Below are positions 1-9,270 of a stretch of 64,000 nucleotides of DNA, piece by piece (position 1 is the stretch's first letter; each line of letters starts with the position of its first letter). The translations under genes were made by a program, and so were the position numbers. The notes under the pieces are model-generated. The model saw nothing but the letters and a program-made list of their open reading frames with translations. It did no database searches and was not told the origin of the DNA. This DNA comes from Streptomyces sp. NBC_00443 (lineage in GTDB: Bacteria > Actinomycetota > Actinomycetes > Streptomycetales > Streptomycetaceae), in NCBI RefSeq assembly GCF_036014175.1, contig NZ_CP107917.1:9362001-9426000 (forward strand), read 5' to 3'.

Positions 1-3000
1 CTGGCCACGGTGAAAGACCAGTTGGCCTCGGCTCTGTGCGCGGCCGGTGTCGGTCCGGGCAAGCGGGTCGCCGTCGCCGTCCCACGCTCCGTCGACCAGG
101 TCGTCGCCCTGGTCGCCATCGTCAGCGCGGGCGGCGCGTATGTGCCGCTGGACCTGGCGTATCCGGACGAACGGCTGGAGTACATCCTGGCCGACGCCTC
201 CCCGCAGGTCGTCCTCGTGGACCGCGCCCAGCGGGACCGCTTCACGAAGCTGGCGGCCAGGGCAGGTGTGCAGGCCCGCGTGCTCGTGCTGGGGGACGAG
301 CTGCCGGCGGGGCGCGCCGCCGAGCCCGAGGTGAGCTGGCACGACGCCGCCTACGTGATCTACACCTCCGGATCGACCGGCCGGCCCAAGGGCGTCGTCG
401 TCCCGCACTCCAGCGTGGTGACGCTGCTCGCCAACACCCAGCCCGACATGGACTTCGGCCCGCACGACGTATGGGTCCAGTTCCACTCCTTCTCCTTCGA
501 CTTCGCGGTCTGGGAGCTGTGGGGCGCGCTCGCGTACGGCGGTGAACTGCTGGTGCCGGAGTACGGGCTGACCCGCTCTCCGGTCGACTTCCACCGGCTG
601 GTCCGCGAGCGCGGGGTGACCGTGCTCAACCAGACCCCGTCGGCGTTCTATCAGTTCATCGAGGCCGACCGGCATGCCGACGAGCCGCTGCCCGCCCTGC
701 GTCGGATCATCTTCGGCGGCGAGGCGCTGGAGCTCGGGCGCCTGCGCGGCTGGATCGAGCGGCACGGCACAAGCTCGCCCGAGCTGGTCAACATGTACGG
801 GATCACCGAGACCACCGTCCATGTGACCCACCGAGTGCTGACGGACGAGGACTTCGAGCTCGGTGACGACGTGAGCCCGATCGGTGGCCCGATTCCCGGC
901 CTGGTCACCTACCTGCTCGATGACCGGCTCCGGCCGGTGCCGCCGGGGCGGGTGGGTGCCATCTACGTCGCCGGCGACCAGGTGTCGCTCGGCTACCTGG
1001 GCAGGCCGGGGCTCACCGCGGTCCGGTTCGTGGCGAACCCGTTCACGGGGGACGGCTCCCGCATGTACCACACGGGTGACCTCGCCCGCCGGACGCTGGA
1101 TGGCGAGCTGGAGTTCACCGGGCGTGCTGACGACCAAGTCCAACTCAAGGGATTCCGCGTCGAGTTGGGCGAGGTGGAGTCGGCGATCAGGGAACTCGAC
1201 GGGGTGGTCGACGTGGCCGTCACCGTGGCGTCCGGCGGTGACCACCTGGTGGCGCACATCGTGGGCCGGGTTCCCGGCGACTTCACCGAGCTGCTGTCCG
1301 GGAAACTGCCCGCGCACATGGTGCCGGACCGGGTGATGCCGGTCGACGCCCTGCCGCTGACGGTCAACGGAAAGCTGGACCGCAAGGCCCTGACGGCACT
1401 GGCCGCACGGGAACAGGACGACGCTCCGGCGGCAGCGACCGACTCCGTGCTTGCCGCACTCGTCGACATCTTCACCGAGACGCTGCCCGGCACCGCCGTG
1501 GACCCCGACACCGACTTCTTCCGCGCCGGCGGCGACAGCATCGTCGCCATCACCGTCATCAACCGGGCCAGGGCGGTCGGTCTGACGATCGCGCCCCGCG
1601 ACGTCTTCCTGCTCAGGACCCCCCGCGCGCTCGCCGAGCACCTCGCCACGAGCGCACCGCAGGCCACCGAGCCCACCGCGGGCCGCCGCGAGGACGGTCC
1701 CCTCATACCGACGCCGATCATCCTGCGCCAGCGCGAACTGGGCGGATCTCTCACCCGGTTCGCCCAGGCCAGGACACTCGTGGCCCCGGAGGGCACCGGC
1801 TTCGCCGACGCCGAGCGCGCCGCGAGAGCCGTCGTCGACGCGCACCCGGCCCTCCGGTTCCGCCTGCGCGTCGAGCACGGGGTCTGGGCCCTGCGCACCG
1901 AACCACACCGCGACGTCACAGTCGTGCTGCCGGACACGCCCGACGCCACGACGGCGGCAAACGAGGCCGTCGATCGCCTCGACCCCGAGTCCGGGGACGT
2001 CATCGCGTTCGCCTGGCTGGAGTCGACCCGGACCCTGGTGGTCACCGTGCACCACCTCGCCGTCGACTCGGTGTCCTGGCTGGTCCTCCTGGACGACCTG
2101 GCCACCGCCCTGCGCGGGGAGCCCCTGGCGCCGCCGACCACGTCCTACGCCGAGTACGCCGAAGCCCTGACGCTTCACTCGGCCCACGCGACCGACGACC
2201 TCGGGCACTGGATCACCACGCTCCAAGCGCCGACGCTGCTGCCGGCCGTCGACGGGCTGCGCGAGACCGTGGTCGTCCTCCCGCCCGAAGTGAGTGACCG
2301 CGTGACCCGTACGGCACCCGCCGCATTCGGCGTCGGCCTCACCGAGTTGCTGTGCGGCGCACTGCGCACCGCACTGACCCGCATCCAGCCAACGCCCACC
2401 GACCTCGCGATCGAACTGGAGCGGCACGGCCGTGTCCCGGCCCTGGAGCACCACGACTACACCCGGACGGTCGGCTGGTTCACGTCCATAGCGCCCGTAC
2501 GACTCACCACGCACACCGACCCCGTCGCGGCGGCCCGCGAGCTCGCCGACCGCCAGCCGGACGAGGGCGCACACGTCGCCTACGGGCAGCTGAGGTACCT
2601 CAACCCGCAGACGACCCCGCTGCTCACCGCCCGCCCGCAGGTGCTGTTCAACTATCTCGGCCGGGGCAGCGAGTCCCAAGCGCTGCAGATCACCGGTGGT
2701 GACCACGGCAGCCCGTACGCCGTCGAGGTCAACGCGTGGTTCGACGACGCCACCGGAAGCCTGCACGCGGCCTTCGCTCTCGCCGAGGGCATCCCCGATG
2801 AGATCACCGAGCACTGGTACAGCGCACTGGAACGCATCGCGCTCGCCTCCGCGACGGCCGAGCGCACCGCGCCCGTCACCCCGCTTCAGCGCGGCCTGTT
2901 CTTCCAGGCCCAGATGGCGGGCTCGGCCGGACACTACGTCGCGCAGAGCTGGTTCACTTTCGACCGACGTCTGGACACCGACGCGCTGGCCGAGGCGATG

Positions 3001-5925
3001 GCGTACGTGATCGCCCGGCACCCGGTCGTGGGCGCCGGCTTCACCACCGACGACGACGGCAACCCGGTCCAGACGCTCGCCGCGGGCCGCAGCGTCGAGG
3101 TCCGTACCATCGCGCTGGCCACCGAGGCCGAGGTCGACGCCCTGCGCGTCCGTGACCGTGACACGGGATTCGATCCCGGCGAGCCGCCGCTGATCCGGAT
3201 GACCGTGGTGCGGCTCCCCGACGACCGCGACGGCCTGCTGCTGAGCTACCACCTGCTGCTGTGGGACGGCTGGTCCCGCGAGATCGTCCTCAGGGACCTG
3301 TTCGACGCCTATCAGGCCGTTCTCGTAGGCGAGTTGCCGGTGCCGACCCCGGCCACGCCGAGTTTCGAGGATCACGCCCGGGCGCTCGACGCCAAGGACG
3401 CCGCCGTATCGGAACGCTTCTGGTCGGATCAGCTGGCCGGTCTCCCGGGCCCGACACTGCTCGCCGGACCGACGCCGCTTCTCTCGGACGACCTGCCACG
3501 CGCCCTCGTGCAGACACTGACGGCCGAGCAGTCGGACCTGCTGCGGGAAGCGGCCAAGGTACACGGTGTCACGCTGAACTCGGTGCTGACCGGGGCCTTC
3601 GGCCTGCTGCTGGGTGCCCGCACGGGCCGCACCGACGCCGTGTTCGGCGTGACCGTATCCGGCCGGGAGGGCGAGGGGCTGGCCGACATCGTCGGCGTGC
3701 TGCTCAACACCGTGCCCATGTGGACGCGAGCAAGGCCCGACGACACGGTCCGGGAGTACCTGTCCGCCGTGCAGGCTGCCAGGGTCGAGGCGATGGAGCA
3801 CGAGCACATGGGGCTCGGCGAGATCCAGCGGGCCAGCGGGCACGACACGTTGTTCGACAGCCTGTTCGTGCTCCAGAACTTCCTCGACATGGACGCGTTC
3901 GCGGAGATGAATGCCCGGCACGGCATCACCTCGGTGAAGGCGGACGACTCCACCCACTATCCGTTCACATGGGTCGTGACGCCTGGCGACCGGCTCACGG
4001 TCAAGCTGGAGTACCGCGACGAGGACGACGGCGGTGCCCGGCGTCTCCTCGACGACTACCTGCGCGTACTCGCAGACCTGGCCCGGGCGACCGGGCCGGT
4101 CGGGGCGTTGCGCGGGCTGGGGCCGCAGCCCACGCCGGGCGAGCGCACGGACGTCGGCACCGACACCGTGGTCGACCGGTTCGACCAGGCGGCGGACCGT
4201 GACCCGCAGCGGGTGGCACTGGTCGCCCACGGCTCGACCATGACCTTCGCCGAACTGCGGGACCGCAGCCGCGCGGTGGCCGGTGTGCTCGCCGCGCGTG
4301 GCATCGGCCCCGAGACGACCGTGGGGCTCGCGATCCCGCGCTCCCTCGACTGGATCGTGGCGCTGTTCGCCGTGCTGCGCGTCGGCGCCGCGTACGTGCC
4401 GCTGGAGCTGGACCATCCGGACGAGCGGATCGCCGCGATCGTCGAGGACGCCCGCCCGGACGTGATCCTCACCGTGAGCACCGTGTCTCCCCGTCTGACG
4501 GGCGAACTGCTCGAGCTGGACCGTCCCCTGCCGGCTGCCGAGCCGTTCGTGACGTTCGCGCCGGGCGACCCCGACCGGCTGCGGCATCCCGCGTACACGA
4601 TCTACACCTCGGGATCGACAGGTAGGCCCAAAGGAGTGGTGACCGAGTACGCCGGGCTCACCAACATGCTGATCAACCATCAGCGCAGGATCTTCGAACC
4701 GGTGCTGGCCGAGCACGGACACCGGATCTTCCGGATAGCGCACACCGTGTCGTTCGCGTTCGACATGTCGTGGGAGGAACTGCTGTGGCTCGCCGACGGG
4801 CATGAAGTGCACATCTGCGACGAGGAGTTGCGCCGCGACGCGCCCCGACTGGTCGAGTACTGCCTGGAGCACGGCATCGACGTCATCAACGTGACGCCGA
4901 CCTACGCCCAGCAACTGGTCGCCGAGGGCCTGTTGGACAACGCGGACCGGCGTCCGCCGCTGGTTCTCCTCGGCGGCGAGGCCGTCACCCCGAGGTTGTG
5001 GCAGCAGCTCGCCGAGACCGAGGGGACGGTCGGCTACAACCTGTACGGACCCACCGAGTACACCATCAACACCCTGGGCGTCGGCACCTTCGAGTGCGAG
5101 GATCCGGTGGTCGGCGTGGCCATCGACAACACCGACGTGTATGTACTGGATCCCTGGCTGCGGCCGCTGCCGGACGGCGTCCCCGGGGAGCTGTACGTCT
5201 CGGGCATCGGCATCGCGCGGGGCTATCTCGGGAAGCCCGCCCAGACCGCGCACCGTTTTGTTGCCTGCCCCTTCGGCGTACCCGGCGAGCGCATGTACCG
5301 CACCGGCGACCTCGTGCTAAGGCGGCCCGACGGAAACCTGACGTACCTGGGTCGCACCGACCAGCAGGTCAAGATCCGGGGACACCGGGTCGAACTCGGC
5401 GAGGTCGAGGCCGTGTTCGCCGCGCACCCGGCTGTACGCTTCGTTGCCGCGGTCGCCCAGCCCGACCCTCAGGTCGACGGCGCGTACCGGCTGGCCGCCT
5501 ACCTCGTGCTGGACGGCGCGGACCTGGCGGCGGTGGCCGCCGAGGTGGGCGCGGGGCTACCGGACTTCCTGCGCCCGACGCACTACGCCCAGGTCGCCGG
5601 CATCCCGCTCACGGTGAACGGGAAGGCTGACACGAAGGCGTTGCCGGAGGCCAAGCCGCTCGGCGCGCTGACCACGGCGGGGGAGCGCGGTCCCGAGACC
5701 GAGACCGAGACCGTGGTGTGCGAGTTCTTCGCCGAGGCACTGGACCTGGACGATGACGAGGTGAGCGCGGTGAGTGACTTCGTGTCCCTGGGAGGACACT
5801 CCATGCTGGCGGTACGGCTCAACGGACTGCTCCGCCGCGAGTACGGTCCGGTGATCACGATCCGAGACCTGTTCACCCTGCGAACCCCGGAAGCGATTGC
5901 CCGCCACCTCGATGACAACTCCTGA
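1..5925 (+). CDS. cchH: coelichelin-type NRPS CchH, 3' part (modules 2 and 3)
   Basis: Non-ribosomal peptide synthetase, open from the first base, so the start and module 1 lie upstream. Counting residues from base 10, the domains are A (about 1-470, YTSGSTGRPKG near 118), T (FFRAGGDSIVA, Ser near 510), E (HHLAVDSVSW near 681, VGWFTSIAPV after it), C (YHLLLWDGWS near 1080, where Tyr replaces the first His of HHxxxDG), A (second YTSGSTGRPKG near 1532) and T (SLGGHSMLA near 1927). The specificity residues I read are DFWNIGMVHK (Thr) and DMENLGLINK (hydroxyornithine). These are the known codes of coelichelin synthetase modules 2 and 3. There is no thioesterase domain at the end, as in CchH. The stop overlaps the next gene by 14 bases. 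The cytoplasmic product should be the Thr-hydroxyornithine end of a hydroxamate siderophore. Confidence 0.93.
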   Translation: MATVKDQLASALCAAGVGPGKRVAVAVPRSVDQVVALVAIVSAGGAYVPLDLAYPDERLEYILADASPQVVLVDRAQRDRFTKLAARAGVQARVLVLGDELPAGRAAEPEVSWHDAAYVIYTSGSTGRPKGVVVPHSSVVTLLANTQPDMDFGPHDVWVQFHSFSFDFAVWELWGALAYGGELLVPEYGLTRSPVDFHRLVRERGVTVLNQTPSAFYQFIEADRHADEPLPALRRIIFGGEALELGRLRGWIERHGTSSPELVNMYGITETTVHVTHRVLTDEDFELGDDVSPIGGPIPGLVTYLLDDRLRPVPPGRVGAIYVAGDQVSLGYLGRPGLTAVRFVANPFTGDGSRMYHTGDLARRTLDGELEFTGRADDQVQLKGFRVELGEVESAIRELDGVVDVAVTVASGGDHLVAHIVGRVPGDFTELLSGKLPAHMVPDRVMPVDALPLTVNGKLDRKALTALAAREQDDAPAAATDSVLAALVDIFTETLPGTAVDPDTDFFRAGGDSIVAITVINRARAVGLTIAPRDVFLLRTPRALAEHLATSAPQATEPTAGRREDGPLIPTPIILRQRELGGSLTRFAQARTLVAPEGTGFADAERAARAVVDAHPALRFRLRVEHGVWALRTEPHRDVTVVLPDTPDATTAANEAVDRLDPESGDVIAFAWLESTRTLVVTVHHLAVDSVSWLVLLDDLATALRGEPLAPPTTSYAEYAEALTLHSAHATDDLGHWITTLQAPTLLPAVDGLRETVVVLPPEVSDRVTRTAPAAFGVGLTELLCGALRTALTRIQPTPTDLAIELERHGRVPALEHHDYTRTVGWFTSIAPVRLTTHTDPVAAARELADRQPDEGAHVAYGQLRYLNPQTTPLLTARPQVLFNYLGRGSESQALQITGGDHGSPYAVEVNAWFDDATGSLHAAFALAEGIPDEITEHWYSALERIALASATAERTAPVTPLQRGLFFQAQMAGSAGHYVAQSWFTFDRRLDTDALAEAMAYVIARHPVVGAGFTTDDDGNPVQTLAAGRSVEVRTIALATEAEVDALRVRDRDTGFDPGEPPLIRMTVVRLPDDRDGLLLSYHLLLWDGWSREIVLRDLFDAYQAVLVGELPVPTPATPSFEDHARALDAKDAAVSERFWSDQLAGLPGPTLLAGPTPLLSDDLPRALVQTLTAEQSDLLREAAKVHGVTLNSVLTGAFGLLLGARTGRTDAVFGVTVSGREGEGLADIVGVLLNTVPMWTRARPDDTVREYLSAVQAARVEAMEHEHMGLGEIQRASGHDTLFDSLFVLQNFLDMDAFAEMNARHGITSVKADDSTHYPFTWVVTPGDRLTVKLEYRDEDDGGARRLLDDYLRVLADLARATGPVGALRGLGPQPTPGERTDVGTDTVVDRFDQAADRDPQRVALVAHGSTMTFAELRDRSRAVAGVLAARGIGPETTVGLAIPRSLDWIVALFAVLRVGAAYVPLELDHPDERIAAIVEDARPDVILTVSTVSPRLTGELLELDRPLPAAEPFVTFAPGDPDRLRHPAYTIYTSGSTGRPKGVVTEYAGLTNMLINHQRRIFEPVLAEHGHRIFRIAHTVSFAFDMSWEELLWLADGHEVHICDEELRRDAPRLVEYCLEHGIDVINVTPTYAQQLVAEGLLDNADRRPPLVLLGGEAVTPRLWQQLAETEGTVGYNLYGPTEYTINTLGVGTFECEDPVVGVAIDNTDVYVLDPWLRPLPDGVPGELYVSGIGIARGYLGKPAQTAHRFVACPFGVPGERMYRTGDLVLRRPDGNLTYLGRTDQQVKIRGHRVELGEVEAVFAAHPAVRFVAAVAQPDPQVDGAYRLAAYLVLDGADLAAVAAEVGAGLPDFLRPTHYAQVAGIPLTVNGKADTKALPEAKPLGALTTAGERGPETETETVVCEFFAEALDLDDDEVSAVSDFVSLGGHSMLAVRLNGLLRREYGPVITIRDLFTLRTPEAIARHLDDNS

Positions 5926-7612
5926 CACACAGCGACCCCGCGCGGGGTCCGACATCCTCCGGACCGCTCTGCGCCGCAACCTCGGCGCCATGGTCTGGGG
6001 CACTGTCCTCATGGGCCTGTACCAGGCGGGCGAGACGGCTTTCCCGATCGCGCTCGGCCTGATCGTCGAGCACACGATGCAGGACCGGAGCCTCGGCTCA
6101 CTGGGCCTGTCGATCGCCGCGCTGGCCGTGATCATCACGACCGTCTCGCTGTCGTGGCGGTTCGGGATGCGCGTCCTGCAGAAGGCCAACACGACCGAGG
6201 CACACCGCTGGCGGGTGAGGGTCGCGGCCTGCGGGCTCCAGCCGGTGGCCAGGGACGTCGACCTCAAGTCGGGCGAGGTACTGACCATCGCCACCGAGGA
6301 CGCCGACCAGACCGCCGACATCATCGAGGTGGTGCCGCTGCTGATCAGTTCGCTGGTCGCGGTGGTCGTCTCGGCGGTCGCGCTCGGCCTGGCCGACCTC
6401 CGGCTCGGTCTGCTGGTGATCGTGGGCACCGTCGCGATCATGTCGATCCTGAGCGTGCTGTCCAGGCGGATCGGTTCCAGCACTCAGGAACAGCAGGCTC
6501 GGGTGGCGCGTGCGGGTGCCAAGGTCGCCGACCTGATCACCGGCCTGCGTCCGCTGCACGGTTTCGGCGGCAACCACGCGGCGTTCCGGTCGTACCGGAA
6601 GGTCAGCACCGAGGCGAAGCTCCAGGCGATCACCGTCGCCAAGGTGAACGGCGCGTACGCGGGCACCGCGCTGGCCCTCAACGCGGTCCTCGCCGCCGCC
6701 GTGACCCTGACGGCGGGTTGGCTGACCTTCGACGGGCAGATCAGCATCGGGGAACTCGTCATGGCGGTGGGGCTGGCACAGTTCATCATGGAGCCGCTCA
6801 GGCTCTTCTCGGAGATGCCGAAGTACGTGATGATCGCGCGTGCCTCGGCCGAGCGGATGGCGCTGGTCCTGACCGCGCCGCCGGTCACGACGCCGGGGCC
6901 AGAACGGCCGGCCGCCGGCGGGGACCTGGAGCTCGACTGTGTCCGATACGGGACATTGCGCGACCTGAAGTTCCAGGTGCCCGCCGGGGAGTTCGTCGCG
7001 ATCGCCGCCTACCAGCCGCGTGCGGCGGCCGACCTCGCTTCGATCCTGGCCGTCAACGTCCCGCCGGACGCCTACGAGGGAGCGGTGCGGGTCAGCGGAC
7101 AGGAGTTCGCGGACCTGTCGATCGAGGCGGTCCGCGCGCACATGCTGGTGAACCCGTACGACGGCGAGATCTTCGCGGGCACGCTCCGCACGAACATCGA
7201 CCCGTGCGGCACCAGCCGGTCGGTGCCCGAAGCCGTCGAGGCATCCATGCTGACGGACGTCGTCGCACTCCACCGCGACGGCCTCGACTACGGCGTCCGC
7301 GACCGCGGCGCCAACCTCTCCGGTGGTCAGCGCCAACGGCTGTCCCTGGCCCGGGCGTTGGCCGCCGACACCGACGTGCTGGTCCTGCACGACCCGACGA
7401 CCGCCGTCGACGCGGTCACCGAACAGCTCATCGCGCGCAACGTCGCGAAGCTGCGCCGGGGGCGCACCACCGTCGTGATCACCAGCAGCCCGGCACTCCT
7501 GGACGCCGCCGACCGAGTCCTCGTGCTCGATGACGGGGTCATCACGGCCGAGGACACGCATCGGAACCTGCTGGCCACCGACGCGGACTACTGCCTGGCT
7601 GTGGCTCGGTGA
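5912..7612 (+). CDS. cchI: ABC exporter-like protein CchI with degenerate ATPase domain
   Basis: Fused membrane plus nucleotide-binding protein of about 566 residues, with an ABC exporter-type membrane half and a C-terminal ABC domain. The ATG at 5912 is preferred to the upstream TTG because it overlaps the cchH stop and suggests translational coupling. By position it matches the exporter of the coelichelin cluster. The ABC domain is strikingly degenerate. The LSGGQ signature is intact (NLSGGQRQRLSLARAL), but the Walker A site reads AAYQPRAAADLAS with no GK(S/T). The Walker B end reads LVLHDPTTAVD instead of the usual LLLDEP. The switch His is replaced (VITSSPALL), and the Q-loop Gln is Asn. 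It could supply only a signature motif to a partner subunit, or no longer pump. The partner is not in this window. Confidence 0.85.
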   Translation: MTTPDTQRPRAGSDILRTALRRNLGAMVWGTVLMGLYQAGETAFPIALGLIVEHTMQDRSLGSLGLSIAALAVIITTVSLSWRFGMRVLQKANTTEAHRWRVRVAACGLQPVARDVDLKSGEVLTIATEDADQTADIIEVVPLLISSLVAVVVSAVALGLADLRLGLLVIVGTVAIMSILSVLSRRIGSSTQEQQARVARAGAKVADLITGLRPLHGFGGNHAAFRSYRKVSTEAKLQAITVAKVNGAYAGTALALNAVLAAAVTLTAGWLTFDGQISIGELVMAVGLAQFIMEPLRLFSEMPKYVMIARASAERMALVLTAPPVTTPGPERPAAGGDLELDCVRYGTLRDLKFQVPAGEFVAIAAYQPRAAADLASILAVNVPPDAYEGAVRVSGQEFADLSIEAVRAHMLVNPYDGEIFAGTLRTNIDPCGTSRSVPEAVEASMLTDVVALHRDGLDYGVRDRGANLSGGQRQRLSLARALAADTDVLVLHDPTTAVDAVTEQLIARNVAKLRRGRTTVVITSSPALLDAADRVLVLDDGVITAEDTHRNLLATDADYCLAVAR

Positions 7613-7621
7613 CCTGACCGG

Positions 7622-8722
7622 CTAGTCAAGGGCCCAGGCGACATCCCTGAGCAGGGCATGTCGCCAGCCCGCCCGGTCGTGGCCGGAGGCCGATCGCGAG
7701 ACCCGTACGGTCGCACGAGCCTGTTCGGTCAGGGACTCGGTCAGTGCGCAGTGGGGCAGCATCCGTGTCTCGTGTTCCCCGACGTCGAACGCAACCCGTA
7801 GACCGGACAGGTCGGGGCGCTCCCGCAGACGCGTGGCTATGGAGCCGCCGACCGGGCCGCCCATCGGGTCCGGCAGGTCCATGGCGCCGGGAGTCCACCA
7901 GAACGACCCCGACTGGCAGGCGACGCGGGACACCAGGTCCGGGAACTCCAGCGCCGCGTACATCGCGCTCAGTCCGCCGAGGCTCTGCCCGGCGACCACC
8001 AGCCGGTCCGGGTCGGCGGGTACGCCGGACTCCGTCACCAGCGGCAGCAGTTCGTCCCGGACCGCCTCCCAGAGCTCGGGCCTGCACGCGAACTCGGCCG
8101 CCCTGGCCTTGGCCGGCAGGAACACCAGGGTGACCGGGGGCATCTCGCCACTGGCGACGGCCGAGTCGAACGCGGTCATGGCCGGATGCAGATACAGCCA
8201 GTCGTCCCCGTCGAGCAGCAAGACGACCGGTCCACCACCTCCCGCCGGATGGACTCGTACCGCACGCCGCCCGCCGAGCCGTTCGCTGGTCCAGCGGATC
8301 CGCGTGCGTGGGAGGGGCAGGACGTCATCGGCGCCTACGACGGGCCAGTGCGGCTGGTCGGCGGCGTCCGGGGTCGCAGCGATGGACCGGTCACCGCCCG
8401 CACCCACCGGGTTGAACGGGTCGGCGTACGCGGAGTCGCCCGCGCGCAACTGGTAGGTCACCCGCAGCCGCGCGGGCATGCTCACCTCGGCGTACCAGCA
8501 GTCCGTTTCGCCCCATCGGCGCAGGGGGACCGGCTCCGACCAGCTCTCGAAGTCGATGCTCGCTTCAGACCCGCGCCACAGGAACAGGGTCACCCAACCG
8601 CCGTTGTCGGCAGGCACCGACGGGGGTGCCCCCGCCGCTGCCCAGAACGCGTCGGTGCCCGGTTTGCCGGGCAGTCCGAACTCGGCGAAGGCGTTCTCCA
8701 TGTCGGCCGTGACCAGAGGCAT
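7622..8722 (-). CDS. cchJ: siderophore esterase CchJ (Fes/IroE family)
   Basis: Alpha/beta-hydrolase of about 366 residues resembling enterochelin esterase (Fes). It has an N-terminal beta-sandwich region and a C-terminal catalytic domain with the nucleophile elbow GQSLGG and a late catalytic His in SGHDRAGWRHAL. In coelichelin biosynthesis the equivalent gene is the expected hydrolase for peptide release, because the synthetase has no thioesterase; it could also cleave the ferric complex. I chose the ATG at 8722 over the TTG one codon upstream because AAGGAG lies 8 bases before it. It is convergent with cchI (9 bases between the stops) and divergent from cchK. An iron box lies upstream. Confidence 0.85.
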   Translation of the reverse strand: MPLVTADMENAFAEFGLPGKPGTDAFWAAAGAPPSVPADNGGWVTLFLWRGSEASIDFESWSEPVPLRRWGETDCWYAEVSMPARLRVTYQLRAGDSAYADPFNPVGAGGDRSIAATPDAADQPHWPVVGADDVLPLPRTRIRWTSERLGGRRAVRVHPAGGGGPVVLLLDGDDWLYLHPAMTAFDSAVASGEMPPVTLVFLPAKARAAEFACRPELWEAVRDELLPLVTESGVPADPDRLVVAGQSLGGLSAMYAALEFPDLVSRVACQSGSFWWTPGAMDLPDPMGGPVGGSIATRLRERPDLSGLRVAFDVGEHETRMLPHCALTESLTEQARATVRVSRSASGHDRAGWRHALLRDVAWALD

Positions 8723-8770
8723 CAACGTCTCCTTGTGAGGGGGAAGCGGCGACGGCTAAGATCCTGTCAA

Positions 8771-8789
8771 TTAGGCCAGGCTAACCTAA
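8771..8789. promoter_or_regulatory. iron box (DmdR/IdeR operator) between cchJ and cchK
   Basis: The 19 bases TTAGGCCAGGCTAACCTAA differ at only two positions from the canonical actinobacterial iron box TTAGGTTAGGCTAACCTAA. The site lies 48 bases before cchJ and 27 bases before cchK, so a single DmdR1/IdeR-type repressor could shut off both divergent genes when iron is plentiful. Confidence 0.9.
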
Positions 8790-8816
8790 TGTTGACGTTC
8801 TGAGGAGGCACTCACC

Positions 8817-9017
8817 ATGAGCACCAACCCCTTCGACGACAACGAAGGCCGTTTCCTGGTCCTTGTGAACGACGAGGGCCAGCACTCGCTTTGGCCGTCC
8901 TTCGCCGACGTGCCGGGGGGATGGACGGTCGTCTTTCACGAGAACACCCGAGAGGCGTGCCTGGAGTACATCGAGTCCCACTGGACCGACCTGCGTCCCC
9001 GGTCCCTCTCGGCCTGA
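8817..9017 (+). CDS. cchK: MbtH-like protein CchK
   Basis: Small protein of 66 residues of the MbtH family, which binds adenylation domains of NRPSs and supports their folding or activity. It shows the family pattern NPFDD near the start, the QHSLWPSF segment, then GW, and ends with C-YIESHWTDLRP. The ATG at 8817 has GAGGAG 9 bases upstream. It lies beyond the iron box, divergent from cchJ, and should serve CchH. It is the last recognisable siderophore gene on this side. Confidence 0.93.
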   Translation: MSTNPFDDNEGRFLVLVNDEGQHSLWPSFADVPGGWTVVFHENTREACLEYIESHWTDLRPRSLSA

Positions 9018-9270
9018 GTCCGCAGGGTCCGTGCCGCCCGGCGCGAAGGGCTGCCCCCGGGCCGGTTCGGGGGCGCTCGGAAGCCCAGCTCGAACAGCGC
9101 GTGGGTGACTCCTGGTCCGGGCGCCGAGGGTCCCTGTCGGCGCGCCCGGCACAGGCGGGCGTCGTGGAGGCCCTGACGAAATGCCCCGGTCGGAGCTGCA
9201 TGAACGCCACCGTCGTCATCACCACGGCCAGGTCCGGGTGAGAGCAGCGGCGGCGGGTATCCGAACCTGC

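Noticed and set aside
993..2141. Long minus-strand ORF inside the NRPS gene
   Set aside because: Ser/Arg/Thr-rich shadow of a high-GC coding strand; no motif, and the plus frame carries complete NRPS domains.
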